This document shows positions 1-5,151 of a stretch of 5,151 nucleotides of DNA, piece after piece (position 1 is the first letter of the stretch; each line of letters opens with the position of its first letter). Both the position numbers and the translations under genes were made by a program. The DNA is from Nocardiopsaceae bacterium (GTDB lineage Bacteria; Actinomycetota; Actinomycetes; Streptosporangiales; Streptosporangiaceae): positions 1 to 5,151 of the forward strand of contig JAIRTY010000071.1 in the NCBI GenBank assembly GCA_031254715.1, in the 5' to 3' direction. Under the pieces are notes generated by a model. That model searched no databases and was not told the origin of the DNA. It saw only the letters and a list, made by a program, of their open reading frames with translations.

Positions 1-40
1 CTTTTATTGATTAATATGGGAATTGTAATAGATTCGGGGG

Positions 41-61
41 CTTGAAGGTCAAGTTGTTTTT
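41..61 (+). terminator. Weak terminator-like hairpin followed by T run
   Basis: CTTGA (41-45) and TCAAG (49-53) form a perfect 5-bp stem with a 3-nt loop, followed by TTG and a five-T run (57-61). The arrangement resembles a small rho-independent terminator. An in-frame TGA at 43-45 closes a frame entering from the left edge, which would suit the end of a gene. The stem is short and AT-rich, so it would be weak, and it may be chance. Confidence 0.22.
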
Positions 62-139
62 CCGGAAATATATTTTCCCGGAAATACGGGGGAAAAATGC
101 GCGCGGCGCGTCCGTCCGCGTAAAAAAACCTTAACACCC

Positions 140-168
140 TTGAATGTTCGCCCCCCGTGAGGTATAAT
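140..168 (+). promoter_or_regulatory. Sigma70-type promoter, TTGAAT - 17 bp - TATAAT
   Basis: The -10 hexamer TATAAT (163-168) matches the housekeeping consensus perfectly. TTGAAT (140-145) matches four of six -35 positions, with the optimal 17-bp spacer. Transcription would start near 175 and run into the urate oxidase frame. Such a consensus-like promoter is unusual in a GC-rich actinobacterium and fits the foreign look of this stretch. Its link to the downstream gene is uncertain because that gene lacks its own N-terminus. In AT-rich sequence the match could also be fortuitous. Confidence 0.4.
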
Positions 169-179
169 ACGGGAAAAGG

Positions 180-195
180 GGGGGGTTGTCCCCCC
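180..195. repeat. G6/C6 inverted repeat at the composition break
   Basis: GGGGGG (180-185), TTGT (186-189) and CCCCCC (190-195) form a perfect 6-bp all-GC hairpin with a 4-nt loop, part of a G8 run starting at 178. It lies just before the point where urate oxidase homology begins (about 203-215). It could hinder ribosomes if transcribed. It could equally be a fold-back or homopolymer artefact at a sequence junction. Confidence 0.5.
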
Positions 196-223
196 GGGCC
201 AGCACAGTATTTGCGACCTCACG

Positions 224-1000
224 GTGAGCACCGCGCTGTCCGGCGACTTCGCCGCCACCTACCTGACCGGGGACAACACCGGGGTGCTGACCACCGACGC
301 GCAGAAGAACGCGGTCTACGCGCTGGCGCGGCAGCAGGCGCCGCTCCCGGCCGAGGAGTTCGGCCAGCGGCTCGGACGGCATTTTGTGAGCGCCGCGCCG
401 GTGCAGCGCGCCCGGGTCCGGGCCGAGCAGCACGGCTGGCGCCGCCTTGACGCAGCGGGCGCTCCCCACCCGCATTCATTCGAACGGCAGTCCGGCACCC
501 GGATCGCCAGCGTGATGGTTCAGGCCGGCGGGGGGAGCGAGGTCGTCGCCGGAACGGGGGATCTGGTGCTGCTGAAGTCGTCAGGGTCGGAGTTCAAAGA
601 CTTCCTGCGGGACGAGTACACCACCCTGGCCCCGGCGAGCGACCGGATCCTCGCCACGGTGGTGGACGCCCGCTGGCGGTTCGCGGTCACGCCGCCGGAC
701 TGGGACGCCTCGTTCGCCGCCGCGACCGGGGCGCTGCGGGAGGCGTTCGCCCTCACCTACAGCAGGTCACTGCAGCAGACCCTGTACGTAATGGGGGAGG
801 CGGTCCTCGCCGCCTGCCCGGAGGCCTGCGAGGTGCGGTTGTCGCTGCCGAACAAGCACCACTTCCTGGTGGACCTCAGCCCGTTCGGGCTGGATAATCC
901 CGGCACCGTGTTCCACGCGGCCGATCGCCCGTACGGGCTGATCGAGGGAACCGTGCTGCGCCCGGATGCCCCGCCCGGCGACCCCGATCACGACTGGTGA
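224..1000 (+). CDS. Urate oxidase (factor-independent urate hydroxylase), N-terminally truncated
   Basis: Cofactor-independent uricase oxidises urate with O2 to 5-hydroxyisourate and H2O2 in the cytoplasm (purine degradation). The 258 residues from GTG 224 match the family from the first-strand DLTVS region to the end. By comparison with Aspergillus uricase, these active-site residues are present: Thr24-Asp25 (TTDAQKN), Phe124 (SEFKDF), Arg141 (SDRILAT), Gln184 (LQQTLY), Asn210 and His212 (PNKHHF). Homology continues upstream of the GTG: codons 203-223 read HSICDLT, like the HEIxDLNV of relatives. It then stops, and an in-frame TGA lies at 158-160. Usual family length is about 300 residues. 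The missing ~40 include the Tyr-Gly-Lys strand carrying the catalytic Lys of the Lys-Thr pair. No ATG is available between 161 and 224. As written the product should be inactive, so this is either a 5'-broken gene or an intact gene cut by an assembly junction. The deaminase gene follows after 4 nt. Confidence 0.9.
   Translation: MSTALSGDFAATYLTGDNTGVLTTDAQKNAVYALARQQAPLPAEEFGQRLGRHFVSAAPVQRARVRAEQHGWRRLDAAGAPHPHSFERQSGTRIASVMVQAGGGSEVVAGTGDLVLLKSSGSEFKDFLRDEYTTLAPASDRILATVVDARWRFAVTPPDWDASFAAATGALREAFALTYSRSLQQTLYVMGEAVLAACPEACEVRLSLPNKHHFLVDLSPFGLDNPGTVFHAADRPYGLIEGTVLRPDAPPGDPDHDW
996..1000 (+). promoter_or_regulatory. Ribosome binding site GGTGA overlapping the uricase stop
   Basis: GGTGA lies 4 nt before ATG 1005 and contains the urate oxidase stop codon TGA (998-1000). 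This supports 1005 as the deaminase start. The other candidate, ATG 966, has no purine-rich site before it and would overlap the uricase gene by 35 nt. The stop-in-Shine-Dalgarno arrangement suggests translational coupling. Confidence 0.5.
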
Positions 1001-1004
1001 CCTC

Positions 1005-2411
1005 ATGCTGACGACTCCGCAGCCGCCCGGGCCGGAGGCCGCCGACCTGCTCGTGTCCGGCGCCAAGCTGGTGGCAGCCTGCGACGAGGACCACCGGGAG
1101 CTGCCAGGCGGCTGGGTGGCGATCACCGGCGGCCTCGTCAGCGCGGTCGGAGCGGCCGCGGACCAGCCGCCGCCGGCCCGCGAGATCCTGGACGCCACCG
1201 GCTGCCTCGTCACGCCGGGGCTGGTCAACACGCACCACCACCTGTACCAGAACCTCACCCGGTCCTATGCGCCGGTCGTGAGCAGCGGCCTGTTCCCGTG
1301 GCTGTCCGGGCTCTACCCGCTCTGGGCGCGGCTGGATGAGGAATCCGCCTACCTGTCGGCCTGGGTAGGCCTGGCCGAGCTGGCCCTGGGCGGCTGCACC
1401 ACCAGCACCGACCATCTGTACGTGGCCCCGCGCGGCGGCGGTGACCTGTGGTCGGCCGAGATCGCGGCCGCGCGGGAGGTTGGCCTGCGGTTCCACCCGA
1501 CCCGGGGGTCGATGACCATTTCCTCGCAGGCCGGTGGCGGGCTGCCGCCGCCGTCGGTGGTGCAGGACGACGACCAGGTGCTGGCCGACAGCGAGCGGCT
1601 GGTCGCCGCGCATCATGACCCGTCCTGGGGGGCGATGGTGCGGATCGCGCTCGCTCCCTGCTCCCCGTTCAGCGTGACGCCGGAACTGATGCGGCAGACC
1701 GCCGAACTGGCCGAGCGGCTCGACGTCCGGCTGCACACCCACCTGGCCGAGGACCCGGACGAGGACCGCTACTGCCTGGAGACCTTCGGCCGTCGTCCGG
1801 TCGAGCAGTTCGCTGAGGTCGGGTGGCTGACCGGGCGCTCCTGGGTGGCGCATTGCGTCTACCCGAGCACCGCCGAGGCGCAGCGGCTGGGCGCGGCGGG
1901 GGTGGGCGTGGCGCACTGCCCCAGCTCCAACATGCTGCTGGCCGGCGGCGGGTTCGCGCCGGTGCGGGAGCTGCGCGCGGCGGGGAGCCCGGTCGGGCTC
2001 GGCTGCGACGGGTCGTCCTCGGCCGACAGCGCCTCGCTGTGGATCGAGGCGCGGGCGGCGCTGCTGCTCGGCAGGCAGCGCCGGGGGCCGTCCGGGATGA
2101 CCGCCAGGGACGTGCTGGACATGGCGACCCGCGGTGGCGCGGGCTGCCTCGGCCGGTCCGGTGAGATCGGGCAGCTGTCCGCCGGCGCGATGGCCGACCT
2201 GGTGTGCTGGCCGCAGGAAGGCGTCGCCTTCGCCGGCGCGCTGACCGATCCGGTCGAGGCCTGGCTGCGGTGCGGCCCCGTCTCGGCGCGGCACACGGTG
2301 GTCGCCGGGCGGGTGATCGTGCGCGACGGCGCGCTGGCCGTGCCAGGCGCCGAGGACGTGCTGGCCCGGCACGCCGTCGCCGCCGCCCGCATCCAGGCCC
2401 CGGCCCCCTGA
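1005..2411 (+). CDS. 8-oxoguanine deaminase-type amidohydrolase
   Basis: A metal-dependent cytoplasmic hydrolase of the amidohydrolase superfamily (ATZ/TRZ and guanine deaminase branch), 468 residues, close to the usual ~450. Residues ~10-70 and the C-terminus form the small beta domain (ending DLVCW...VVAGRVIVRDG) around a TIM barrel. Metal and catalytic residues are visible: His77-x-His79 (NTHHHLYQN), His246 and Glu249 (LHTHLAE), His283 (WVAHCVYP) and Asp335 (GLGCDGSS). The segments RGSMTIS, GGLPPPSVVQ, RIALAPCSPFSVTPELM and VAHCPSSNMLLAGG are typical of the 8-oxoguanine deaminase group (PA0142-like) rather than of AtzB or SAH deaminases. The expected reaction is 8-oxoguanine + water to urate + ammonia, which directly feeds the urate oxidase encoded 4 nt upstream. 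That neighbourhood strengthens the substrate assignment. An alternative start at ATG 966 would add 13 residues but lacks a ribosome site. A related guanine or hydroxy-triazine substrate cannot be excluded. Confidence 0.85.
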   Translation: MLTTPQPPGPEAADLLVSGAKLVAACDEDHRELPGGWVAITGGLVSAVGAAADQPPPAREILDATGCLVTPGLVNTHHHLYQNLTRSYAPVVSSGLFPWLSGLYPLWARLDEESAYLSAWVGLAELALGGCTTSTDHLYVAPRGGGDLWSAEIAAAREVGLRFHPTRGSMTISSQAGGGLPPPSVVQDDDQVLADSERLVAAHHDPSWGAMVRIALAPCSPFSVTPELMRQTAELAERLDVRLHTHLAEDPDEDRYCLETFGRRPVEQFAEVGWLTGRSWVAHCVYPSTAEAQRLGAAGVGVAHCPSSNMLLAGGGFAPVRELRAAGSPVGLGCDGSSSADSASLWIEARAALLLGRQRRGPSGMTARDVLDMATRGGAGCLGRSGEIGQLSAGAMADLVCWPQEGVAFAGALTDPVEAWLRCGPVSARHTVVAGRVIVRDGALAVPGAEDVLARHAVAAARIQAPAP

Positions 2412-2435
2412 CCCGGGCCCGCGCCGGTCAGGGAT

Positions 2436-2456
2436 CTTGGTCAAGTCCGGCATAAT
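2436..2456 (+). promoter_or_regulatory. Putative promoter with CTTGGTCAAG inverted repeat before the glycosyltransferase
   Basis: CATAAT (2451-2456) matches five of six -10 consensus positions and would start transcription near 2463, giving a ~60-nt leader. No good -35 lies 16-19 bp upstream. Instead, the inverted repeat CTTG-GT-CAAG (2436-2445) sits between the -35 and -10 positions, where a repressor or activator could bind. The regulator is not identified and the call rests on short motifs only. Confidence 0.33.
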
Positions 2457-2512
2457 GGTTCGAAGCGGTCACGGCGGGCAGGACTGACGCAAGGTAATCC
2501 AGGTGATCGTGC

Positions 2513-2517
2513 GGAGG
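2513..2517 (+). promoter_or_regulatory. Strong ribosome binding site GGAGG
   Basis: GGAGG lies 5 nt before ATG 2523 and fixes that codon as the start of the glycosyltransferase. The next in-frame ATG is far downstream (residue 166), after the N-terminal membrane segments. Confidence 0.7.
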
Positions 2518-2522
2518 CAGGC

Positions 2523-4721
2523 ATGCTAGCGGCGTTGCTGCTGGCCGGGATCGTGGCGGCGCCGCTGGGCTCGGCCGGGCTGTTCGTCTCGGCCCGGCGG
2601 CAGTGGCGAACCGGCGGGATCGTGCCCGCGGTGCGGCGGCTGGCTCTGGCGCTGGCCGGGACGGTGCTGCTGGCGGCGGTGGTGGCCGGGGTCCTTGACC
2701 TGCTCGGGGTCGGCAGGCACCGGCTGACGGACGCGGTCGCTGGCTTGGTGGTCGCCAGCGGGGCCTGGCTGCCGGCCACCCGGCGCTGGAACGCCCGGGC
2801 GCACCTGTGCTGGTCCACCAGCGTGTTCCTGTTCGTGGTCTACCTGGCGTTCGCGCTGAACTGGACGTTCGCCAGCAACCTGGGCCCGGCCAGCACCGCG
2901 GGCGGCTTACTGCTGTGGGTGCTTGAGGTCTTCGCCGCGCTGCTGTCCTGCGCCTACCTGTGGGAGATCTGCGACGCGCTGGGCACCGAGCACTGGCGGC
3001 GGCGGGTCACCCCGCGGATGACGCCCGCCGAGCTGCCCGCCGACCCGCCGATGGTCAGCCTGCACGTCCCGGCGCACAACGAGCCGCCGGAGATGGTCAT
3101 CGACACCCTGAGCTGGCTGCTGCGCCTCGATTATCCCCGGTACGAGGTCATCCTCATCGACGACAACACCGACGACGAGCGGCTGTGGCGGCCGGTCGAG
3201 CAGTGGTGTGAACGGCACGGGGTCAAGTTCGCGCACCTGGCGGACTGGCCGGGCTACAAGTCCGGGGCGCTCAACTATGCCCTGCGCCAGCTCACCGACC
3301 CGGCCGCCGAGCTCATCGGGGTGGTGGACTCCGACTACCGGATCGAGCCCGGCTTCCTGCGCCGCTGCGTCGCTGCTTTCACCGACTCGTGGATCGGCTT
3401 CGTGCAGGCGCCGCAGGACTACCGCGACTGGCAGCACGCTCCCTACTACCGGCGCCTCTACTACTCCTACAAATACTTCTTCGCCGTGTCCCAGCCGTCT
3501 CGGAACGAGCACGACGGGGCGATCTTCGCCGGCACGATGGGCCTGATCCGGCGGGTCGCGCTGGACGAGCTCGGCGGCTGGGACGAGTGGTGCATCACCG
3601 AAGACGCCGAGCTCTCGCTGCGGCTGCTGCGGGCGGGCTGGTCCGGGCTCCACGTGGACCAGTCGTGGGGGCACGGGATCATGCCACTGACGTTCGAAGC
3701 GCTGAAGGGCCAGCGGTACCGGTGGTGCTTCGGCGGCATCCAGATCCTGCGGATGCACTTCCGCTCGCTGCTGCCAGGGCGCGAGAGCCGGCAGAACCAT
3801 CTGCGCCCCGCCCAGCGCTGGGCGTACCTGGCCGGCGGGATCCAGTGGTACGGCGACCTGCTCGGCCTGATCTTCCTCGTCTTCCTGCTGGCCGGTGCCT
3901 TCAACCTGGCCACCGGCGGCGGCGAGCTATTCCGCAAGCTGACCTTGTTCCTGGTGGCGGCGGTGCCGGTGATGGTCGGACTCGGGCTGGTGCGGGCGGT
4001 GGCGTTGCTGCGCCGCGGCACCGGGGCCACCTGGCGGGACGCGCTGGGCGCGTTCTTCATCTGGCAGTCCACGTCGCTGGTGGTGGCGCGCGCCTCGGTA
4101 CTGGGGCTGTTCGCCCGGAAGGCGGCCTTCCTGCGCACTCCCAAGACCAGCGAGCGGGCCAAGTGGTGGGAGGCGCTGCGCGCCAACTGGGGGGAGACCA
4201 CGCTGGCGCTGCTGGGAACGGCCGGCATCGTTGGCGCGCTCACCCGCGCCACGCAGCTCAGCGGGCCGCTGCTGGCCGCCCTGCTGCTGTTCCCCACCCT
4301 GGGCATGGCGGCGGCGCCGTTCAACAGCTGGGCCGCCCAGCGGGCCGGCCTCCCGGCGTGGCTGCGCGAGCGCAGGAGCACCGAGTACCGGCGTGACCGG
4401 CGGGCGTTCGCGGCCGGGATGGCCGCTGGCGGGGTGGTCACGGTGGCGGGCGTGGTCGCGGCCGTGGTGGCGCTGATGCTGGCGCCGAGCCGGCATCCGG
4501 TGCAATCGCCGAACCTGGTCGGGCCGGCTTCCAGCGGTCACGCCACGGCGCCGGCGAGTTCCCCGCCTGCCAGCACCCCGGCCACGCCCACGCCGTCCGT
4601 GTCGCCGTCGTCCGTCCCGGGCTCGTCGCCGGCGACGACCCCGCCGGCCACGAACCCCGCGCCGAGCCCGACGCCCACCCCCACGGGCTCGGTCACCCCC
4701 GCACCGTCGCCCACCGGCTGA
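2523..4721 (+). CDS. Membrane family 2 glycosyltransferase, cellulose/beta-glucan synthase-like, with Pro/Ser/Thr tail
   Basis: A 732-residue processive-type GT2 enzyme in the cytoplasmic membrane. Hydrophobic segments lie at about 1-22, 38-61, 96-117 and 125-148. The cytoplasmic GT-A domain follows (~177-405) with the full synthase signature: Asp213-Asp214-Asn215, Asp269-Ser-Asp271, Thr359-Glu360-Asp361 and Gln397-x-x-Arg400-Trp401. The run NEPPEMVIDTL...RLDYPRYEVILIDDN...LWRPVE and the later FLRTPKT (536-542) resemble NdvB-, curdlan-synthase- and BcsA-like beta-glucan synthases. Such enzymes polymerise sugar from a nucleotide donor, probably UDP-glucose, and extrude the chain. More membrane segments follow at ~435-461, 473-496, 507-530 (possibly an interface helix), 559-577, 581-602 and 630-654. 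No PilZ domain is present, unlike BcsA, so c-di-GMP control is not indicated. Residues 656-732 are a Pro/Ser/Thr-rich tail. The positive-inside rule (RERRSTEYRRDRR at 615-627 inside) puts the tail outside the membrane. The sugar product is unknown and no partner genes are in the window. It is probably transcribed separately from the purine genes. Confidence 0.85.
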   Translation: MLAALLLAGIVAAPLGSAGLFVSARRQWRTGGIVPAVRRLALALAGTVLLAAVVAGVLDLLGVGRHRLTDAVAGLVVASGAWLPATRRWNARAHLCWSTSVFLFVVYLAFALNWTFASNLGPASTAGGLLLWVLEVFAALLSCAYLWEICDALGTEHWRRRVTPRMTPAELPADPPMVSLHVPAHNEPPEMVIDTLSWLLRLDYPRYEVILIDDNTDDERLWRPVEQWCERHGVKFAHLADWPGYKSGALNYALRQLTDPAAELIGVVDSDYRIEPGFLRRCVAAFTDSWIGFVQAPQDYRDWQHAPYYRRLYYSYKYFFAVSQPSRNEHDGAIFAGTMGLIRRVALDELGGWDEWCITEDAELSLRLLRAGWSGLHVDQSWGHGIMPLTFEALKGQRYRWCFGGIQILRMHFRSLLPGRESRQNHLRPAQRWAYLAGGIQWYGDLLGLIFLVFLLAGAFNLATGGGELFRKLTLFLVAAVPVMVGLGLVRAVALLRRGTGATWRDALGAFFIWQSTSLVVARASVLGLFARKAAFLRTPKTSERAKWWEALRANWGETTLALLGTAGIVGALTRATQLSGPLLAALLLFPTLGMAAAPFNSWAAQRAGLPAWLRERRSTEYRRDRRAFAAGMAAGGVVTVAGVVAAVVALMLAPSRHPVQSPNLVGPASSGHATAPASSPPASTPATPTPSVSPSSVPGSSPATTPPATNPAPSPTPTPTGSVTPAPSPTG
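4488..4718 (+). other. Low-complexity Pro/Ser/Thr/Ala tail of the glycosyltransferase
   Basis: This region encodes residues 656-732. In the last 64 residues (669-732) I count 19 Pro, 14 Ser, 12 Thr and 10 Ala, and there are no charged residues after Arg657. PTPTPT occurs at 716-721. Tails of this kind are often unstructured, wall-spanning or O-mannosylated in actinobacteria, but the modification here is inference. There is no exact long tandem DNA repeat, only loosely repeated proline-rich units. Confidence 0.75.
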
Positions 4722-4736
4722 CCGGGCTGGCCCATT

Positions 4737-4790
4737 CATGATCGTGGGGGATCAGCCGGGCCGCCGTCCGACCGATGCGCCACGATCATG
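4737..4790. terminator. Perfect 11-bp inverted repeat after the glycosyltransferase, possible terminator
   Basis: CATGATCGTGG (4737-4747) and CCACGATCATG (4780-4790) are exact reverse complements separated by 32 GC-rich bases. The repeat starts 16 nt after the glycosyltransferase stop. There is no T run after it, so it is not a classic intrinsic terminator, although tail-less hairpin terminators are reported in actinobacteria. It could instead be an operator for the next gene, or a copy of a genome-wide intergenic repeat. Confidence 0.5.
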
Positions 4791-4990
4791 CGGAACGGGT
4801 GCGGCTGGCGGCCGGGGCGGTTGCTCCGGCGACGGCCGTGAGTTCGGTCACAGAGCGGGAATCCGCACGGGGCAATCCGGTGCAACGCCATCGTTTGTCA
4901 GATAGCGTCCCGTTTGACCGTTCTCTCCGCACTGTCGTACCCCCCGAGGCTGAGCTGAGAGCCTGGATCAGCAACCGGACCGGCAAGGGC
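4791..4990. other. Intergenic region before the last gene
   Basis: No RNA gene is recognised. Possible promoter elements on the + strand are weak: TAGCGT (4903-4908, TAnnnT-like) with GTGCAA (4880-4885) 17 bp upstream, and TTGACC (4914-4919) without a convincing -10. A 5-bp hairpin AGGCT/AGCCT (4947-4951, 4960-4964) lies near the next gene. The frame of that gene stays open through this region, back to at least ATG 4775, so a longer N-terminus is possible. However, third-position G+C drops before about 4950, which argues that most of the region is non-coding. Confidence 0.35.
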
Positions 4991-5151
4991 ATGCCCGGCT
5001 GGCGGCCGCGCCTGCGGCCGGCCGTGGCCACGGCCCTGGTGCTGTCGTTCGCCGCGACGGGTCTTGACTGCCAGGCGGCCCGCGGGCCGTCCGGCCCGGG
5101 GGCGGTCGCGACGGTGTTCACGACGGGCGCGGCCGCGGCCGCGGCGGACTT
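4991..5151 (+). CDS. N-terminus of a probable secreted protein (incomplete, runs off window)
   Basis: Fifty-three full codons are visible from ATG 4991, nearly all ending in G or C, as expected for a real gene in this genome. The protein begins with a basic n-region (PGWRPRLRP), a hydrophobic core (AVATALVLSFAATGL, about residues 11-25), then small residues (CQAA) and an Ala-rich stretch up to the edge. This is a Sec signal peptide or membrane anchor pattern. The only early Cys follows Leu-Asp, which does not fit a lipobox. The purine-rich AAGGG before the ATG is too close (ends 1 nt away) to be a good ribosome site. The frame is open further upstream (GTG 4838, GTG 4880, TTG 4895), so the true start is unsettled. 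I do not recognise the family, and the functional part lies outside the window. Confidence 0.45.
   Translation, partial: MPGWRPRLRPAVATALVLSFAATGLDCQAARGPSGPGAVATVFTTGAAAAAAD

Larger units (their letters stand above)
1..202. other. AT-rich, homopolymer-rich non-coding stretch of atypical composition
   Basis: I see no supported gene here. Bases 1-60 contain only 20 G or C, against a strongly GC-rich remainder of the window. The stretch has many runs: A7 at 122-128, C6 at 151-156, G8 at 178-185 and C6 at 190-195. Forward frame 1 is open from the window edge to a TGA at 43-45 (14 codons), which could be the tail of an upstream gene, but this is too short to judge. No reading frame encodes the missing N-terminus of the following urate oxidase, whose hallmark is a Tyr-Gly-Lys strand. 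The stretch may be a true AT-rich intergenic region, an acquired segment, or an assembly junction. The sharp composition change and the loss of protein homology at about the same place (195-214) favour a junction. Confidence 0.6.

Noticed and set aside
41..53. Similarity between CTTGAAGGTCAAG here and CTTGGTCAAG at 2436-2445, as a shared operator
   Set aside because: Only the short half-sites agree and the spacing differs (3 versus 2 central bases). The two lie in regions of unlike origin, so chance is adequate.
1..202. CRISPR array, tRNA or mobile element end in the AT-rich stretch
   Set aside because: No spaced direct repeats, no cloverleaf pattern, and no transposase or terminal inverted repeat could be seen. 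The short palindromes such as TTTCCGGAAA (59-68) are isolated.
876..2453. Long open frame on the minus strand across the deaminase gene
   Set aside because: It is the antisense shadow of a gene with GC-rich third positions. The translation is rich in Arg, Gly, Pro and His without domain features, while the forward frame carries all the amidohydrolase motifs.
2907..4739. Several long minus-strand and alternative-frame open stretches within the glycosyltransferase
   Set aside because: All are low-complexity Arg/Pro/Ala-rich translations expected from GC-rich coding DNA. The forward frame explains the whole region.
4940..4990. Possible TPP riboswitch, because a CTGAGAG motif is followed by CCTGGATC and CCGGCAAGGGC
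   Set aside because: The 5' GGGGTG box is missing, the second conserved half does not match well, and no thiamine gene is visible. The similarity is superficial.
5020..5035. Perfect 16-bp palindrome GGCCGTGGCCACGGCC
   Set aside because: It lies inside the coding sequence and is made of GCC, GTG and ACG codons. Such palindromes arise readily in GC-rich Ala/Val/Thr coding DNA.
4786..5121. Minus-strand open frame of 111 codons at the right end
   Set aside because: Its translation has no recognisable features. The overlapping forward frame has a signal-peptide pattern and better codon bias from 4991.

Overview
This high-GC window has its genes packed on the + strand and near-universal G or C at third codon positions, which points to an actinobacterium (Actinomycetes-like). 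No ribosomal or taxonomic marker is present to name the genus. The first ~200 bases are very different: bases 1-60 are only 20/60 G+C, with A, T, G and C runs. They look like a foreign, intergenic or mis-joined stretch rather than part of the same GC-rich genome.

Layout. 1-202: AT-rich, homopolymer-rich stretch with no supported gene, but with a sigma70-like promoter (TTGAAT - 17 bp - TATAAT, 140-168) and a G/C-run hairpin (180-195). 203/224-1000: urate oxidase that lacks its N-terminal ~40 residues, including the catalytic Lys strand. 1005-2411: amidohydrolase of the 8-oxoguanine deaminase type, 4 nt after the uricase stop and probably translationally coupled to it. 2412-2522: short intergenic region with a -10-like CATAAT, a CTTGGTCAAG inverted repeat and a strong GGAGG ribosome binding site. 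2523-4721: large multi-spanning family 2 glycosyltransferase of the cellulose synthase / beta-glucan synthase type, ending in an uncharged Pro/Ser/Thr tail. 4722-4990: intergenic region with a perfect 11-bp inverted repeat. 4991-5151 (runs off the edge): start of a probable secreted protein.

How the genes fit together. The first two genes make a coherent purine-catabolism pair: the deaminase family converts 8-oxoguanine to urate plus ammonia, and urate oxidase converts urate to 5-hydroxyisourate. The glycosyltransferase has its own promoter region and is probably a separate unit making a cell-envelope or extracellular beta-glucan-like polymer. The truncated protein after it has a Sec-type signal sequence and may also act at the cell surface, but nothing in the window ties it to the glycosyltransferase.

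The points most worth checking are the abrupt break in the urate oxidase 5' end (real gene damage or assembly junction), the deaminase/uricase coupling, and the PTS-rich extracytoplasmic tail on the glycosyltransferase. I see no clear evidence of a wholly new system.
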